64,000 nt of DNA from Peribacillus alkalitolerans (GTDB taxonomy: Bacteria; Bacillota; Bacilli; Bacillales; DSM-1321), in assembly GCF_010882125.1 (NCBI RefSeq), contig NZ_JAAGVZ010000007.1, positions 124,001-188,000 on the forward strand, in the 5' to 3' direction. Shown here piece by piece: positions 34,650 to 45,388 of the stretch. Numbering within the stretch: position 1 is the first letter of the stretch; every line of letters begins with the position of its first letter. A program made the translations under genes and the position numbers. A model generated the notes under the pieces. It made no database searches, was not told the DNA's origin, and saw nothing but the letters and a program-made list of their open reading frames with translations.

Positions 34650-36725
34650 ATGTCAGAGTACTTAGTTATTGTGGAATCACCCGCCAAGGCAAAAACCATT
34701 GAAAAATACCTTGGAAAAAAATATAAAGTTCGAGCATCCATGGGGCATGTCAGAGATTTGCCTAAAAGTCAGATGGGTGTTGATATAGAAAATAACTTTG
34801 ATCCGAAGTACATAACGATTCGTGGAAAAGGACCGGTTTTAAAGGAATTAAAAACAGCTGCAAAAAAAGCTCAGAAAATTTATCTAGCAGCTGACCCTGA
34901 TCGTGAAGGGGAGGCAATTGCTTGGCACTTGGCCCATACGCTAGACATAGACATCCATTCGGATTGTAGGGTCGTTTTTAATGAAATTACCAAAGATGCA
35001 ATCAAGGAATCGTTTAAATCACCAAGATCCATAAATATGAACCTAGTAGATGCTCAACAGGCGAGAAGAGTCCTCGACCGTTTGGTAGGGTATAACATCA
35101 GTCCATTATTATGGAAAAAAGTAAAAAAAGGGTTAAGTGCTGGTCGCGTTCAATCTGTTGCACTCCGTTTGATCATTGACCGAGAGCAAGAAATTAAAGC
35201 ATTCACTCCAGAAGAGTACTGGACAATTAAATCAGATTTCCAAAAGAAAAATGATGTTTTTGAAGGACAGTTCTTTAGCAAAGAAGGAGAGAAATTAGAG
35301 CTTAAGACAGAGTCTGATGTAAATTCAGTTTTAAGCTTGATCAATGGCAATGAATTTAAAGTAAACGCTGTCAATAAACGCGAACGTAAACGTAATCCAG
35401 CTCTCCCATTCACTACCTCTTCCTTACAGCAAGAAGCTGCACGTAAGTTGAACTTTAGAGCTAAGAAAACAATGATGCTCGCACAACAGCTATACGAAGG
35501 AATTGATTTAGGAAAAGAAGGAACAGTTGGTCTCATCACTTATATGAGAACGGACTCCACAAGGATTTCGGAGGTTGCACAGCAAGAGGCAGCATCATAC
35601 ATTACTACTCATTTTGGACAAGAATTTTTATCTAACGAAATGAGAAAAGAAAAGAAGCAGGCAAACACACAAGACGCCCATGAAGCGATTCGTCCAACTA
35701 GTACATTGAAGGATCCTGCATCCGTCAAGGATTTCCTTTCAAGAGATCAATTTAGATTATATAAATTGATTTGGGAACGATTTGTATCCAGTCAAATGGC
35801 TCCAGCCATCCTTGATACAATGAGTGTGGATTTAAAAAATGGTGATGTGATTTTCAGAGCGACTGGCTCGAAAGTCAAATTCGCTGGATTCATGAAGGTG
35901 TATGTGGAAGGTACAGATGATACCGTGGAAGAAAAAGAAAATATGCTTCCAGACCTTTCCGAGGGAGATACAGTATTCTCCAAGGATATTGAGCCGAAGC
36001 AGCATTTCACGCAACCACCACCACGATTTACTGAAGCTAGGCTTGTAAAAACCTTGGAGGAATTAGGAATTGGTCGTCCATCCACTTATGCGCCTACCCT
36101 AGACACTATTCAAAAGCGTGGTTACGTTGGTTTGGATAATAAACGATTTGTCCCTACTGAATTGGGAGAAATCGTTTATGAACTTGTAAAGGAATTTTTC
36201 CCTGAAATTATCGATGTGGAATTTACAGCGAAAATGGAAGCGGAATTCGATCATATTGAAGAAGGCAGTGAGCAATGGATCGAAGTAATATCTGACTTCT
36301 ACAAAGGCTTTGAAAAGCATTTAGTGAAAGCCGAAGCTGAAATGGAAAAAGTCGAAATCAAGGATGAGCCAGCTGGTGAGGATTGTGAATTGTGTGGAAG
36401 TCCAATGGTATTCAAAATGGGTAGATACGGTAAATTCATGGCCTGTAGTAATTTCCCGGATTGCCGGAATACAAAGCCAATCCTAAAAGAGATTGGCGTC
36501 CCATGTCCCAAATGTGAAAAGGGACAAATCATTGAGCGTAAAAGCAAGAAAAAACGTATTTTCTACGGATGTGACCAATATCCTGGTTGTGACTTCATTT
36601 CATGGGATAAGCCAATCGCCAGAAAATGTCCTAAGTGTAATGAGCTACTTGTAGAGAAGAAGCTTAAAAAAGGTATCCAAGTTCAGTGTGTAACCTGTGA
36701 CTATAAAGAAGATCAACAACAATAA
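34650..36725 (+). CDS. topA: DNA topoisomerase I
   Basis: Type IA enzyme that relaxes negative supercoils. It has 691 residues. The Toprim domain starts [19 protein letters not shown], with [13 protein letters not shown]. The active Tyr298 lies in [12 protein letters not shown]. Three C-terminal zinc-ribbon repeats are visible (CELCGSPM...CSNFPDC, CPKCEKG...CDQYPGC, CPKCNEL...CVTC). ATG 34650 follows AAGGAGG; an upstream in-frame ATG at 34584 lacks a site. A perfect hairpin terminator follows. Confidence 0.97.
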   Translation: MSEYLVIVESPAKAKTIEKYLGKKYKVRASMGHVRDLPKSQMGVDIENNFDPKYITIRGKGPVLKELKTAAKKAQKIYLAADPDREGEAIAWHLAHTLDIDIHSDCRVVFNEITKDAIKESFKSPRSINMNLVDAQQARRVLDRLVGYNISPLLWKKVKKGLSAGRVQSVALRLIIDREQEIKAFTPEEYWTIKSDFQKKNDVFEGQFFSKEGEKLELKTESDVNSVLSLINGNEFKVNAVNKRERKRNPALPFTTSSLQQEAARKLNFRAKKTMMLAQQLYEGIDLGKEGTVGLITYMRTDSTRISEVAQQEAASYITTHFGQEFLSNEMRKEKKQANTQDAHEAIRPTSTLKDPASVKDFLSRDQFRLYKLIWERFVSSQMAPAILDTMSVDLKNGDVIFRATGSKVKFAGFMKVYVEGTDDTVEEKENMLPDLSEGDTVFSKDIEPKQHFTQPPPRFTEARLVKTLEELGIGRPSTYAPTLDTIQKRGYVGLDNKRFVPTELGEIVYELVKEFFPEIIDVEFTAKMEAEFDHIEEGSEQWIEVISDFYKGFEKHLVKAEAEMEKVEIKDEPAGEDCELCGSPMVFKMGRYGKFMACSNFPDCRNTKPILKEIGVPCPKCEKGQIIERKSKKKRIFYGCDQYPGCDFISWDKPIARKCPKCNELLVEKKLKKGIQVQCVTCDYKEDQQQ

Positions 36726-36743
36726 GAAGAGCATATTTGGTCC

Positions 36744-36780
36744 AAACAATAGGCAGATTAAAATCTGCCTATTGTTTTTA
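36744..36780. terminator. terminator downstream of topA
   Basis: Exact 15-bp arms AAACAATAGGCAGAT and ATCTGCCTATTGTTT around TAAA, then TTA. Confidence 0.85.
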
Positions 36781-36853
36781 TGGACAAACCTAGAAGGTAA
36801 TCGGTATAATGAGTGTTTGTGAATGGTAATAATGTATCGAAAGAAACGAAAGC

Positions 36854-36875
36854 TCGGCAATTGCTGAGTTTTTCT
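36854..36875 (+). terminator. terminator-like hairpin upstream of trmFO
   Basis: CTCGGC-AATT-GCTGAG (one G-T pair) followed by TTTTTC. It lies 70 bases before the trmFO start, so it could be an attenuator of trmFO rather than a second topA terminator. Confidence 0.5.
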
Positions 36876-36944
36876 TCATTAAAAGAAGTATTAATCAATC
36901 AAAAATGATCATGAATGTTAGAACTTCAATTGGAGGATAGATCA

Positions 36945-38252
36945 ATGAAAGAAGCTACAGTTAATGTCATTGGTGCAGGATTGGCTGGCAGTGAAGCTGC
37001 GTGGCAAATCGCTCAAAGAGGAGTAAAGGTCAATTTATATGAAATGAGACCTGTGCGTCAAACACCTGCTCATCACACTGATAAATTTGCAGAACTTGTT
37101 TGTAGTAACTCTTTAAGAGCGAATACGCTAACTAATGCAGTAGGTGTTTTAAAAGAAGAAATGAGACGGCTGGATTCCATCATTATTTCATCTGCGGATG
37201 CATGTGCCGTTCCAGCTGGTGGTGCCCTTGCAGTAGATCGACATGAGTTCGCGGGTCGAGTGACAGAAATGGTGAAAAATCATCCAAACGTTACGGTTAT
37301 TCATGAAGAAATCACTGAGATACCTGAAGGTCCAACAGTTATTGCAACTGGCCCACTAACAAGTCCTGCTTTGTCAGAGCAGCTAAAAGCGTTGACAGGT
37401 GAGGAATACCTTTATTTTTATGATGCTGCTGCACCTATCATTGAAAAGGAAAGCATCAACATGGACAAGGTATATTTAAAATCCCGTTATGATAAGGGTG
37501 AAGCGGCATATTTAAACTGTCCGATGACTGAAGAAGAATTTGATCGCTTTTATGATGCCTTAATTGCTGCTGAAACTGTTCCAGTAAAAGAATTTGAAAA
37601 GGAAATCTTCTTTGAAGGTTGTATGCCCATTGAAGTCATGGGAGCTCGTGGGAAGAAAACCATGTTATTTGGACCATTAAAGCCCGTTGGATTGGAAGAT
37701 CCTCGTACAGGAAAAAGACCATTTGCAGTCGTTCAGCTTCGTCAAGATGATGCAGCAGGGACTCTTTACAATATCGTTGGTTTCCAAACTCACTTAAAGT
37801 GGGGACCACAAAAAGACGTGATTCAGTTAATTCCAGGTCTGGAAAATGCAGAAATCATCCGATATGGTGTTATGCATAGAAACACGTTCATAAATTCACC
37901 TAAAGTCCTTGAACCTACGTATCAATTTAAGAACCGTAAAGATTTGTTTTTTGCTGGTCAAATGACAGGAGTAGAAGGGTATGTTGAATCTGCTGCATCT
38001 GGATTGATTGCTGGGATCAATGCCGCTCGACTTTCCATGGGACAAGAACTACTAGTTTTCCCTGCAGAAACGTCTATGGGAAGCATGGCAAGATATATTA
38101 CGACTACTAGCGCAAAGAACTTCCAACCAATGAATGCAAATTTTGGATTGTTCCCTGAACTACCTGTGAAGATCAAAAGCAAGAAAGAAAGATATGAAAT
38201 GCATGCGAATAGAGCGTTAGAAACAATTCAGAACTTTGTGAAAAATTTGTAA
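36945..38252 (+). CDS. trmFO: TrmFO, methylenetetrahydrofolate-tRNA uracil-5-methyltransferase
   Basis: FAD- and folate-dependent enzyme forming T54 in tRNA (formerly gid). It has 435 residues. The FAD-binding start is [46 protein letters not shown] and [14 protein letters not shown] are family strips. ATG 36945 has TTGGAGG upstream; an earlier in-frame ATG at 36915 lacks one. Gene order with xerC is conserved. Confidence 0.96.
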   Translation: MKEATVNVIGAGLAGSEAAWQIAQRGVKVNLYEMRPVRQTPAHHTDKFAELVCSNSLRANTLTNAVGVLKEEMRRLDSIIISSADACAVPAGGALAVDRHEFAGRVTEMVKNHPNVTVIHEEITEIPEGPTVIATGPLTSPALSEQLKALTGEEYLYFYDAAAPIIEKESINMDKVYLKSRYDKGEAAYLNCPMTEEEFDRFYDALIAAETVPVKEFEKEIFFEGCMPIEVMGARGKKTMLFGPLKPVGLEDPRTGKRPFAVVQLRQDDAAGTLYNIVGFQTHLKWGPQKDVIQLIPGLENAEIIRYGVMHRNTFINSPKVLEPTYQFKNRKDLFFAGQMTGVEGYVESAASGLIAGINAARLSMGQELLVFPAETSMGSMARYITTTSAKNFQPMNANFGLFPELPVKIKSKKERYEMHANRALETIQNFVKNL

Positions 38253-38313
38253 AATCATTTGCAAGGGCTACTTGTAGTATGTTACTATTTAGTAGCTCTT
38301 GTGAGGTGATTGG

Positions 38314-39216
38314 ATGGAAAATGTGAACAAATCAGTACAATCCTTTATGGAATATTTACAACTCGAAAAGAACTACTCAAAATATACAATAGAACATTAC
38401 CAACATGACATTAGTGAATTCCTTTTGTTCATGATTGAACAAGGCATAAATGAATTACATATTGTTTCTTATTTCGATGCACGATTGTACTTAACACATC
38501 TTTACGATAAACAATTATCTAAAAGGACCATATCCCGTAAAACCTCTTGTTTAAGGAGTTTTTATAAATTCTTAATGAGGGAAAAGCTTACGGCGGAAAA
38601 TCCATTCAAGTCAGTTTCGCTTCCAAAAAAAGACCACAAACTTCCCAAGTTCTTATATGAAGAGGAAATAGAGGTCATGTTAAAGGCCATCGATTCCACT
38701 ACAGAGTTAGGGAAAAGGGATTTAGCGTTAGTCGAGCTTTTATATGCAACTGGAATCCGTGTAGGAGAATGCGTAGGAATTCAATTGGGCGATCTGGATT
38801 TTTCTTTGGAAACTATATTGGTTCATGGAAAAGGAAAAAAAGATCGTTACGTTCCTTTTGGTAATAAAGCAAAACATGCTTTGTTGGACTATATTAATAT
38901 TTCAAGGAATAAACTAGTAGGGAAACTGGATTCAGATCACGGGAAGTTATTTGTGAATTTTCGGGGAGCACCATTGACTGCAAGAGGAGTTAGATATGTT
39001 CTTAGTAGTATGATCGAGACAGCTTCGGTTCAAGGGAATATTCATCCCCATGTTCTACGCCATACATTTGCTACCCATTTATTAAATAATGGTGCGGATT
39101 TGCGTTCTGTACAAGAGTTGCTGGGTCACTCAGAGATTTCATCTACACAGATATACACCCATGTAACGAAAGAGCAGCTAAAGAAAGTATATAATTCTGC
39201 TCATCCACGAGCGTAA
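38314..39216 (+). CDS. xerC: XerC (CodV), tyrosine recombinase
   Basis: Resolves chromosome dimers at dif together with XerD (RipX). It has 300 residues. The N-terminal SAM-like DNA-binding domain starts [20 protein letters not shown]. Catalytic residues are Arg149 (GIRVGE), His246 and Arg249 (HVLRH), His272 (GHSEIS) and Tyr281 (IYTHV). GTGAGGTGATT precedes ATG. It heads the xerC-hslV-hslU-codY operon as in B. subtilis (codV-clpQ-clpY-codY). Its position shows it is the chromosomal XerC rather than a phage integrase. Confidence 0.96.
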   Translation: MENVNKSVQSFMEYLQLEKNYSKYTIEHYQHDISEFLLFMIEQGINELHIVSYFDARLYLTHLYDKQLSKRTISRKTSCLRSFYKFLMREKLTAENPFKSVSLPKKDHKLPKFLYEEEIEVMLKAIDSTTELGKRDLALVELLYATGIRVGECVGIQLGDLDFSLETILVHGKGKKDRYVPFGNKAKHALLDYINISRNKLVGKLDSDHGKLFVNFRGAPLTARGVRYVLSSMIETASVQGNIHPHVLRHTFATHLLNNGADLRSVQELLGHSEISSTQIYTHVTKEQLKKVYNSAHPRA

Positions 39217-39235
39217 TCGCAAAAAGGAGATATCA

Positions 39236-39778
39236 ATGGGAAACTTTCATGCGACTACAATATTTGCTGTACACCATAATGGACAATGTGCCATGTCTGG
39301 AGACGGTCAAGTAACATTCGGAAATGCCGTTGTAATGAAGCACACTGCTCGTAAAGTAAGAAGGCTCTTCAATGGTAAAGTCTTAGCAGGCTTTGCTGGA
39401 TCTGTAGCGGATGCTTTTACGTTGTTTGAGATGTTCGAAGCTAAATTGGAAGAGTTTAATGGCAATTTACAACGATCTGCTGTTGAATTGGCGAAGCAGT
39501 GGAGAAGTGACAAAGTATTAAGGCAGCTTGAAGCAATGTTGATTGTAATGGATGCAGATAACTTGCTGCTGATCTCAGGTACCGGTGAAGTGATTGAACC
39601 AGATGACGGTATTTTAGCTATCGGTTCAGGTGGTCATTATGCCCTATCTGCAGGAAGAGCACTTAAGCGATATTCTGGAGAGCATCTTAATGCCCGTCAA
39701 ATTGCTGAAGCAGCGTTAGAAATTGCTGCAGAGATTTGCGTTTATACAAATTCCAATATTATAGTTGAAGAACTATAA
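39236..39778 (+). CDS. hslV: HslV (ClpQ), peptidase subunit of the HslUV protease
   Basis: Proteasome-like dodecameric peptidase driven by HslU. It has 180 residues. [20 protein letters not shown] and [18 protein letters not shown] are conserved. Residues 2-6 are GNFHA, so the Thr pair of ATTIFAV lies at 7-8. B. subtilis ClpQ is reported to use an N-terminal Ser; this protein has Gly at position 2, so either the leader is trimmed to expose Thr or another residue acts. An AAGGAGAT site precedes ATG. hslU follows after 16 bases. Confidence 0.96.
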   Translation: MGNFHATTIFAVHHNGQCAMSGDGQVTFGNAVVMKHTARKVRRLFNGKVLAGFAGSVADAFTLFEMFEAKLEEFNGNLQRSAVELAKQWRSDKVLRQLEAMLIVMDADNLLLISGTGEVIEPDDGILAIGSGGHYALSAGRALKRYSGEHLNARQIAEAALEIAAEICVYTNSNIIVEEL

Positions 39779-39794
39779 AACAAGGAGTGAGACT

Positions 39795-41204
39795 ATGAAG
39801 GATAAACGTAATGATTTAACTCCCCGTCAGGTAGTTGAAAAATTAGATCAATACATAGTTGGCCAAAAGGATGCAAAAAGAGCAGTGGCCATTGCGCTAC
39901 GAAATCGCTATCGTCGTAATTTGCTAAATGAAAAGCTTCGTGATGAAGTCGTTCCTAAAAATATTCTAATGATCGGTCCGACAGGTGTTGGGAAAACAGA
40001 AATTGCTAGAAGAATGGCTAAATTGGTCGGGGCACCCTTTGTTAAAGTGGAAGCAACAAAATTCACTGAAGTTGGGTATGTGGGTCGTGATGTTGAATCG
40101 ATGGTACGTGATTTAGTTGAAACATCGGTTAGAATCGTTAAAGAAGAGAAAATTAATTCTGTTAAGGAACAGGCAGAACAAAATGCTAATAAAAGGCTAG
40201 TGGAGCTATTAGTTCCTTCAATGAAAAAGGCGACAAATTTTAAGAATCCATTAGAGATGTTCTTTGGTGGTAATAATTCTAGTCAAGAAGAAGAAACACA
40301 TGCGTCTGAGGACACAAACCTTTTTGAACGAAGAAGTGCTGTTGAAAAGAAATTAATTTCTGGTCAACTAGAGAGTGAATATGTGACAGTCGAGGTTGAA
40401 GAACAACAAGCTTCCATGTTTGACATGCTACAGGGTTCAGGAATGGAACAGATGGGCATGAATATGCAAGATGCACTTGGAAGCTTAATGCCGAAAAAGA
40501 AAAAGAAGCGAAAGCTTAAAGTTTCTGAAGCAAGAAAAGTTTTAACCAATGAAGAAGCAGCTAAGCTGATTGATATGGATGAAGTTACACAAGAGGCAGT
40601 TTTTAGAGCAGAACAGTCTGGTATTATATTTATTGACGAAATCGATAAAATTGCTAGTAAGCAGTCTGGTGGTTCATCTGCGGATGTATCTCGTGAAGGT
40701 GTACAGAGAGACATTTTGCCTGTTGTTGAAGGATCAACTGTAGTAACGAAGTATGGTTCAATCAAGACGGATTATATTTTATTCATTGCTGCAGGAGCTT
40801 TCCATATGGCGAAGCCTTCTGACTTAATTCCTGAGTTACAAGGTAGATTCCCAATTAGAGTTGAATTGAAAAAATTAACTGTCGAAGATTTTGTAAGGAT
40901 TCTTCATGAACCTGATAATGCTTTATTGAAACAATATTCAGCATTATTAGAAACAGAAGGTATACAAATAGAATTTTCTGACGATGCTATTCGTAAGATT
41001 GCCGAAGTAGCATTTGAAGTAAATCAAAATACTGATAATATCGGTGCAAGACGTCTACATACTATCATGGAGCGCCTATTGGAAGATCTCTCTTTTGAAG
41101 CACCTGATATTACAATGGAGAAAATCACAATCACCCCTCAATACGTTGAAGAGAAACTTGGCACCATTTCAAGAAACAAAGACTTAAGTCAATTTATCCT
41201 ATAA
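39795..41204 (+). CDS. hslU: HslU (ClpY), ATPase subunit of the HslUV protease
   Basis: AAA+ unfoldase. It has 469 residues. Walker A GPTGVGKT lies at 61-68, the pore loop is GYVG, and Walker B is [11 protein letters not shown]. The inserted I domain (about 110-240) is rich in charged and Met residues, and the C-terminus SQFIL is the HslV-docking tail. ATG 39795 has AAGGAGTGA upstream; a start at 39765 would overlap hslV and is rejected. Confidence 0.96.
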   Translation: MKDKRNDLTPRQVVEKLDQYIVGQKDAKRAVAIALRNRYRRNLLNEKLRDEVVPKNILMIGPTGVGKTEIARRMAKLVGAPFVKVEATKFTEVGYVGRDVESMVRDLVETSVRIVKEEKINSVKEQAEQNANKRLVELLVPSMKKATNFKNPLEMFFGGNNSSQEEETHASEDTNLFERRSAVEKKLISGQLESEYVTVEVEEQQASMFDMLQGSGMEQMGMNMQDALGSLMPKKKKKRKLKVSEARKVLTNEEAAKLIDMDEVTQEAVFRAEQSGIIFIDEIDKIASKQSGGSSADVSREGVQRDILPVVEGSTVVTKYGSIKTDYILFIAAGAFHMAKPSDLIPELQGRFPIRVELKKLTVEDFVRILHEPDNALLKQYSALLETEGIQIEFSDDAIRKIAEVAFEVNQNTDNIGARRLHTIMERLLEDLSFEAPDITMEKITITPQYVEEKLGTISRNKDLSQFIL

Positions 41205-41346
41205 ATCATGAAAAAGTTTCATGGTGAAGTAAAAGGGTAATCAAGTAATGAATGACCTCTCAAATGATTGAAATAGACTTATAAAGATTCTCTCTATTTA
41301 AAGTAATTGATGAAATAATGGCCATATACAGGAGGAAAAGTAACCA

Positions 41347-42126
41347 ATGAATTTGCTTGCTAAAACTAGAAAAATTAATTCCATGCTACAAAATGCGGCT
41401 GGAAAACCCGTGAATTTCAAGGAGATGTCTCAAAGCTTAAGTGATGTAATCGAATCCAATGTATTCGTTGTTAGCAGAAGAGGAAAACTTCTTGGTTTCG
41501 CTATTAACCAATTAATCGAAAATGAGCGTATGAAAAAAATGTTAGAAGACCGTCAGTTCCCTGAAGGCTATACGAAAAACCTTTTCAATATCCAAGAAAC
41601 CTCGTCAAATTTGGATGTTGAAAGTGAGTACACAGCATTCCCTGTGGAAAACAAAGAACTATTTAAAAGTGGTTTTACAACAATTGTACCCATTATTGGT
41701 GGAGGAGAAAGATTGGGTACATTAATTTTGGCAAGATTAGAAGAAATGTTCCATGATGATGATTTGATCCTAGCTGAATATGGCGCAACGGTTGTTGGAA
41801 TGGAAATCCTGCGTGAAAAAGCAGAAGAAATTGAAGAAGAAGCTAGAAGTAAAGCTGTCGTCCAAATGGCTATTAGCTCACTTTCTTATAGTGAATTAGA
41901 AGCAATTGAGCATATTTTTGAAGAGTTAAAAGGAAATGAAGGACTCCTTGTAGCGTCAAAAATAGCTGATAGAGTTGGAATTACTCGTTCGGTAATTGTA
42001 AATGCCTTACGTAAACTTGAAAGCGCTGGAGTAATCGAATCACGTTCACTAGGGATGAAAGGTACGTATATCAAAGTCTTGAATGATAAATTTTTATTCG
42101 AACTTGAAAAATTGAAAAACCATTAA
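41347..42126 (+). CDS. codY: CodY, GTP- and branched-chain-amino-acid-sensing regulator
   Basis: Global stationary-phase repressor. It has 259 residues, the family length. The N-terminal GAF domain ([16 protein letters not shown] to about 155) binds branched-chain amino acids. The C-terminal winged helix lies at about 200-240 ([20 protein letters not shown]). AGGAGG precedes ATG. A 142-bp spacer after hslU contains the hairpin CATGAAA-AAG-TTTCATG (41208-41224). It is followed by a terminator and then the fla/che promoter region; in B. subtilis CodY represses fla/che. Confidence 0.97.
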   Translation: MNLLAKTRKINSMLQNAAGKPVNFKEMSQSLSDVIESNVFVVSRRGKLLGFAINQLIENERMKKMLEDRQFPEGYTKNLFNIQETSSNLDVESEYTAFPVENKELFKSGFTTIVPIIGGGERLGTLILARLEEMFHDDDLILAEYGATVVGMEILREKAEEIEEEARSKAVVQMAISSLSYSELEAIEHIFEELKGNEGLLVASKIADRVGITRSVIVNALRKLESAGVIESRSLGMKGTYIKVLNDKFLFELEKLKNH

Positions 42127-42131
42127 TAAAT

Positions 42132-42178
42132 AAAAAGACGTAAGTGGGTAATACATTATCCCATTTACGTCTTTTTTT
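42132..42178. terminator. terminator between codY and the fla/che operon
   Basis: AAAAAGACGTAAGTGGG (42132-42148) pairs with CCCATTTACGTCTTTTT with one G-T pair, followed by further T. Confidence 0.85.
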
Positions 42179-42303
42179 GTTTGAATGTAATTGCGAGCTG
42201 AATATTATATTAAAATTGGTATTTTTATGTAATTATGTTAAATAGGTCAAAAGTATGCGTACAATTTTTGTAACATTCAGTATGATAATATTGTCGGTTT
42301 TTG

Positions 42304-42322
42304 AAATATTATAATAATATTT
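42304..42322. promoter_or_regulatory. palindrome in the codY-flgB region
   Basis: AAATATTAT-A-ATAATATTT has exact 9-bp arms. TTTTTGTAACAT (42265-42276) and TTTGTAACAT (42320-42329) form a direct repeat about 53 bp apart spanning it. No known site is assigned. The 42179-42531 region is otherwise A+T-rich and holds the fla/che promoter. Confidence 0.4.
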
Positions 42323-42376
42323 GTAACATCAAATTAACCGAAAATATGACTTTACTCCTAAAAAAATGTCTTTTTT

Positions 42377-42404
42377 TCGACAATTATTTTAAAAATAGTA
42401 AAAT
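42377..42404 (+). promoter_or_regulatory. probable sigma-A promoter of fla/che
   Basis: TCGACA (42377-42382), a 16-bp spacer and TAAAAT (42399-42404), giving a leader of about 120 bases. I found no convincing sigma-D (TAAA/GCCGATAT) promoter here. Confidence 0.55.
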
Positions 42405-42531
42405 ATACGCATGTTAAAACCTCCAAGATACATAGACATTGGTACCGTTATTCATTACAATAGTTAATAGTTAGTGGGTTATATCTTAATTCTACAAATA
42501 AAGAATATTATGGAATAACAGGTGACAAAAT

Positions 42532-42921
42532 ATGACATTGTTTTCATCCTCTATCTCTAGTTTAGAAAGAGCTCTAGATTATTCAGCCACAAAACAAAAA
42601 GTTATTTCGCAAAATATTTCAAACGCTGATACTCCTAACTATAAAGCCAAGGATGTACAGTTCGGGAAAATATTCGACGAGCAATTAGCTTCAGTCACTG
42701 CTAAAAGGACAAATCCAAGACATTTTGAATTTAAAACGCACAATGCCTCTGCAGCAATCAACATCAATAGAGGAGCTTCATATAATCACAACGGAAATAG
42801 CGTGGATATTGATAAAGAAATGAGTGATTTGGCTACAAACCAAATCTACTATAATGCTGTTGCTGATCGTTTGAGTGGCAAATTCGAGTCACTTAAGACA
42901 GTCATTAGAGGGGGCAAATAA
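42532..42921 (+). CDS. flgB: FlgB, flagellar proximal rod protein
   Basis: Rod component of the basal body. It has 129 residues, family length. The N-terminus LERALDYSATKQKVISQNIS and NADTPNYKAKDVQF are the rod-protein signature; the C-terminus is a helical heptad (LATNQIYYNAVADRLSGKFE). An AGGTGACAAA site precedes ATG. It is the first gene of the fla/che operon; flgC follows 2 bases after the stop. Confidence 0.96.
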   Translation: MTLFSSSISSLERALDYSATKQKVISQNISNADTPNYKAKDVQFGKIFDEQLASVTAKRTNPRHFEFKTHNASAAININRGASYNHNGNSVDIDKEMSDLATNQIYYNAVADRLSGKFESLKTVIRGGK

Positions 42922-42923
42922 TT

Positions 42924-43382
42924 ATGACTATGTTTCATAGCATGAACACTACTGCATCCGCCCTAACTGCTCAACGATTGCGAATGGATGTTATTTCATC
43001 CAATATGGCAAATGTGGATACCACAAGAGGAAAACTAGTAAATGGAGAATGGCAACCATACAAGAGGAAGATGGTAGTTCTAGAACCTAAGGATAGCCAT
43101 TTTTCAAACTTTTTGAATATTGCGATGGGCACCAAAAATAACCAGTCAGTTGGACAAGGAATGAAGGTTAGCAAAATAATTGAAGACAAAACCCCATTTA
43201 AAATGGTATATGATCCGGAACATCCGGATGCAAATTCTGACGGATATGTAGCAATGCCGAACGTGGATCCGTTAAGAGAGATGGTTGACTTAATGAGTGC
43301 GACCCGTTCGTATGAGGCAAACGTCACAGTGTTTAACGCATCTAAAGGAATGATGATGAAAGCTTTAGAAATTGGTAAATAG
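42924..43382 (+). CDS. flgC: FlgC, flagellar rod protein
   Basis: Rod component. It has 152 residues. The N-terminus NTTASALTAQRLRMDVISSN with MANVDT and the C-terminus MSATRSYEANVTVFNASKGM are conserved among axial proteins. GAGGGGGC precedes ATG, overlapping the end of flgB. Confidence 0.96.
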   Translation: MTMFHSMNTTASALTAQRLRMDVISSNMANVDTTRGKLVNGEWQPYKRKMVVLEPKDSHFSNFLNIAMGTKNNQSVGQGMKVSKIIEDKTPFKMVYDPEHPDANSDGYVAMPNVDPLREMVDLMSATRSYEANVTVFNASKGMMMKALEIGK

Positions 43383-43396
43383 ATAGGAGTATTTTT

Positions 43397-43708
43397 ATGC
43401 AAGGAACTGGTTTAACGCCTTTAACGGGCGTTTTTGTTAATAAATTGAGCAAACCATCTACTACTACACCTACACCATACGAAGCCCAAGAAAAATTTGC
43501 GTCCGTATTAAAAGAATCTATTAATAAAGTTAATGAAGCTCAAATTCAGTCTGATAAAGTTACAGAACGGATGATTAGAGGGGAAAATGTCGATTTACAT
43601 ACGGTCATGATTACATCTCAAAAAGCGAGCATCACACTTCAAACAACAATGGAAATTCGAAATAAAGTTGTCGAAGCATATCAAGAGATTATGAGAATGC
43701 AAGTATAA
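43397..43708 (+). CDS. fliE: FliE, rod/MS-ring junction protein
   Basis: Links the MS ring to the rod. It has 103 residues. The conserved C-terminal half carries SVLKESINKVNEAQIQSDKV, VDLHTVMITSQKASITLQTT and a final EAYQEIMRMQV. A TAGGAG site precedes ATG. A 73-bp spacer without features leads to fliF. Confidence 0.95.
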   Translation: MQGTGLTPLTGVFVNKLSKPSTTTPTPYEAQEKFASVLKESINKVNEAQIQSDKVTERMIRGENVDLHTVMITSQKASITLQTTMEIRNKVVEAYQEIMRMQV

Positions 43709-43781
43709 CATTCATCGAAAACCTAATAGACATAAACCATTATCTTTTAATCTGAGAAAACAGTAAAACTGGGGGATCATG

Positions 43782-45377
43782 ATGAATGTAAAGCTACAAA
43801 CTATCAAAAATAGGATAATGACTTTTTGGAGTGAAAGAACCAAAACCCAAAAACTACTTTTTGGTAGCGGAATCTTATTTATTATCATTTTAATTATCGT
43901 TACTTCAGTTCTGGCTTCTAAAACGACTTTAGTACCTTTATATAGTAATCTGTCAGCTTCTGAAACTGGCAGTATTAAGGAGAATTTGGACTCCAGGGGT
44001 ATACAATCTGAAATAGCTGATGGCGGTACAACCATTTTAGTTCCAGAAGAGAGTGTTGATACTCTGAAGGTTGAATTAGCTGCTGAGGGTATTCCGGAAT
44101 CTGGGAGTATCGACTATTCATTTTTTGGTCAGAATGCGGGAATTGGGATGACAGAAAATGAATTCAATATTCTAAAGTTAGATGCTATGCAAACTGAACT
44201 TGCTGATTTAATGAAAGGAATTCAAGGTGTAAATGACGCTAAGGTAATGATTACTTTACCTGAAAAAGGGATCTTCGTTAATGAAACAAGTGAAGAAGCT
44301 TCTGCTTCAATCGTGTTGCATACGAAACCAGGACAGAAATTCGAAGACGAAAAAATAAAAGCGCTCTATCATTTAGTATCAAAGAGTGTTCCGAACTTAC
44401 CTACAGATAATATCGTCATCATGAATCAAAATTTTGAGTATTTCGATTTAAATAATGAAAAAAAATTCCAATCTGGTGGAGATTTTGCAACTCAGTATCA
44501 AATAAAGCAGGAAATCGAGAGAGATATACAAAGACAAGTACAGAATATGCTTGGGACTTTAATGGGCCGAGATAAAGTAGTAGTGACAGTGTCAACGGAT
44601 ATAGATTTTTCTCAAGAAAACAGAGAGGAAAATCTGGTCACTCCAGTTGATGAAGAAAATATGGAAGGTATTGCAATTAGCGCCCAAAGAATCACTGAAA
44701 CATTTACGGGCAATGCTGATGCCGCTGGTGGTGTACCTGCCGGAGAAGATCCAGGGGATTCCCTTGGCTCAAGTTACCTTGAATCAAATGGTGGTTCAGG
44801 GGATTACGAGAAAACAGAAGAAACCATTAATAATGAAGTGAATAGAATCCGTAAGGAAATCGTAGAAAGCCCATATAAAATCCGAGATTTAGGGATTCAA
44901 GTAATGGTAGAACCGCCAACTCCTAACAATCCTGATTCGCTTCCTCAAGAGCGTATTGATGACATAACAAGAGTATTAGGTACCATTGTAAGAACTTCAA
45001 TTGATAAAGATGCCATGGGTGAAGAATTATCTGATGAAGAGATTAATAATAAAATCGCTGTTTCCGTTCAAGAATTTAATGGTAAAGTCGATTTCGCTTC
45101 AGAAACAACAACACAGATTCCATGGTGGGTATACGCAATCGGTGGAGTGCTTTTACTTGCATTAATTATTTTATTAGTATTATTCCTCCGTTCCCGAAGA
45201 AAACAAGAAGAAGAGGATTTGGAATTTGAAGAGCGTGTAATTCTTGATATTCCAGATGTAAATGAAGAAAAACAAGAAACAGAAGGCACGTTAAAAAGAA
45301 AACAGCTTGAAAAACTTGCGAAGGAGAAACCAGACGAATTTGCAAAGTTATTGCGTTCTTGGTTAGCTGAAGACTAG
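43782..45377 (+). CDS. fliF: FliF, MS-ring protein
   Basis: Forms the membrane ring that houses the export gate. It has 531 residues from the second ATG (GGGGG lies 6 bases upstream; ATG 43779 is too close). Two transmembrane segments lie at about 27-47 (LLFGSGILFIIILIIVTSVL) and about 445-467 (WWVYAIGGVLLLALIILLVL). The periplasmic ring-building motifs and the C-terminal FliG-binding tail (KPDEFAKLLRSWLAED) are present. Confidence 0.96.
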   Translation: MNVKLQTIKNRIMTFWSERTKTQKLLFGSGILFIIILIIVTSVLASKTTLVPLYSNLSASETGSIKENLDSRGIQSEIADGGTTILVPEESVDTLKVELAAEGIPESGSIDYSFFGQNAGIGMTENEFNILKLDAMQTELADLMKGIQGVNDAKVMITLPEKGIFVNETSEEASASIVLHTKPGQKFEDEKIKALYHLVSKSVPNLPTDNIVIMNQNFEYFDLNNEKKFQSGGDFATQYQIKQEIERDIQRQVQNMLGTLMGRDKVVVTVSTDIDFSQENREENLVTPVDEENMEGIAISAQRITETFTGNADAAGGVPAGEDPGDSLGSSYLESNGGSGDYEKTEETINNEVNRIRKEIVESPYKIRDLGIQVMVEPPTPNNPDSLPQERIDDITRVLGTIVRTSIDKDAMGEELSDEEINNKIAVSVQEFNGKVDFASETTTQIPWWVYAIGGVLLLALIILLVLFLRSRRKQEEEDLEFEERVILDIPDVNEEKQETEGTLKRKQLEKLAKEKPDEFAKLLRSWLAED

Positions 45378-45388
45378 GGGGAAATAAG

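Noticed and set aside
38314-39216. Tyrosine recombinase as a sign of a prophage or integrative element
   Set aside because: Gene order (trmFO-xerC-hslV-hslU-codY) and sequence identify it as the housekeeping XerC/CodV.
42179-42531. Sigma-D promoter for fla/che
   Set aside because: I looked for TAAA-N15-GCCGATAT and found no acceptable match; only the sigma-A candidate is reported.
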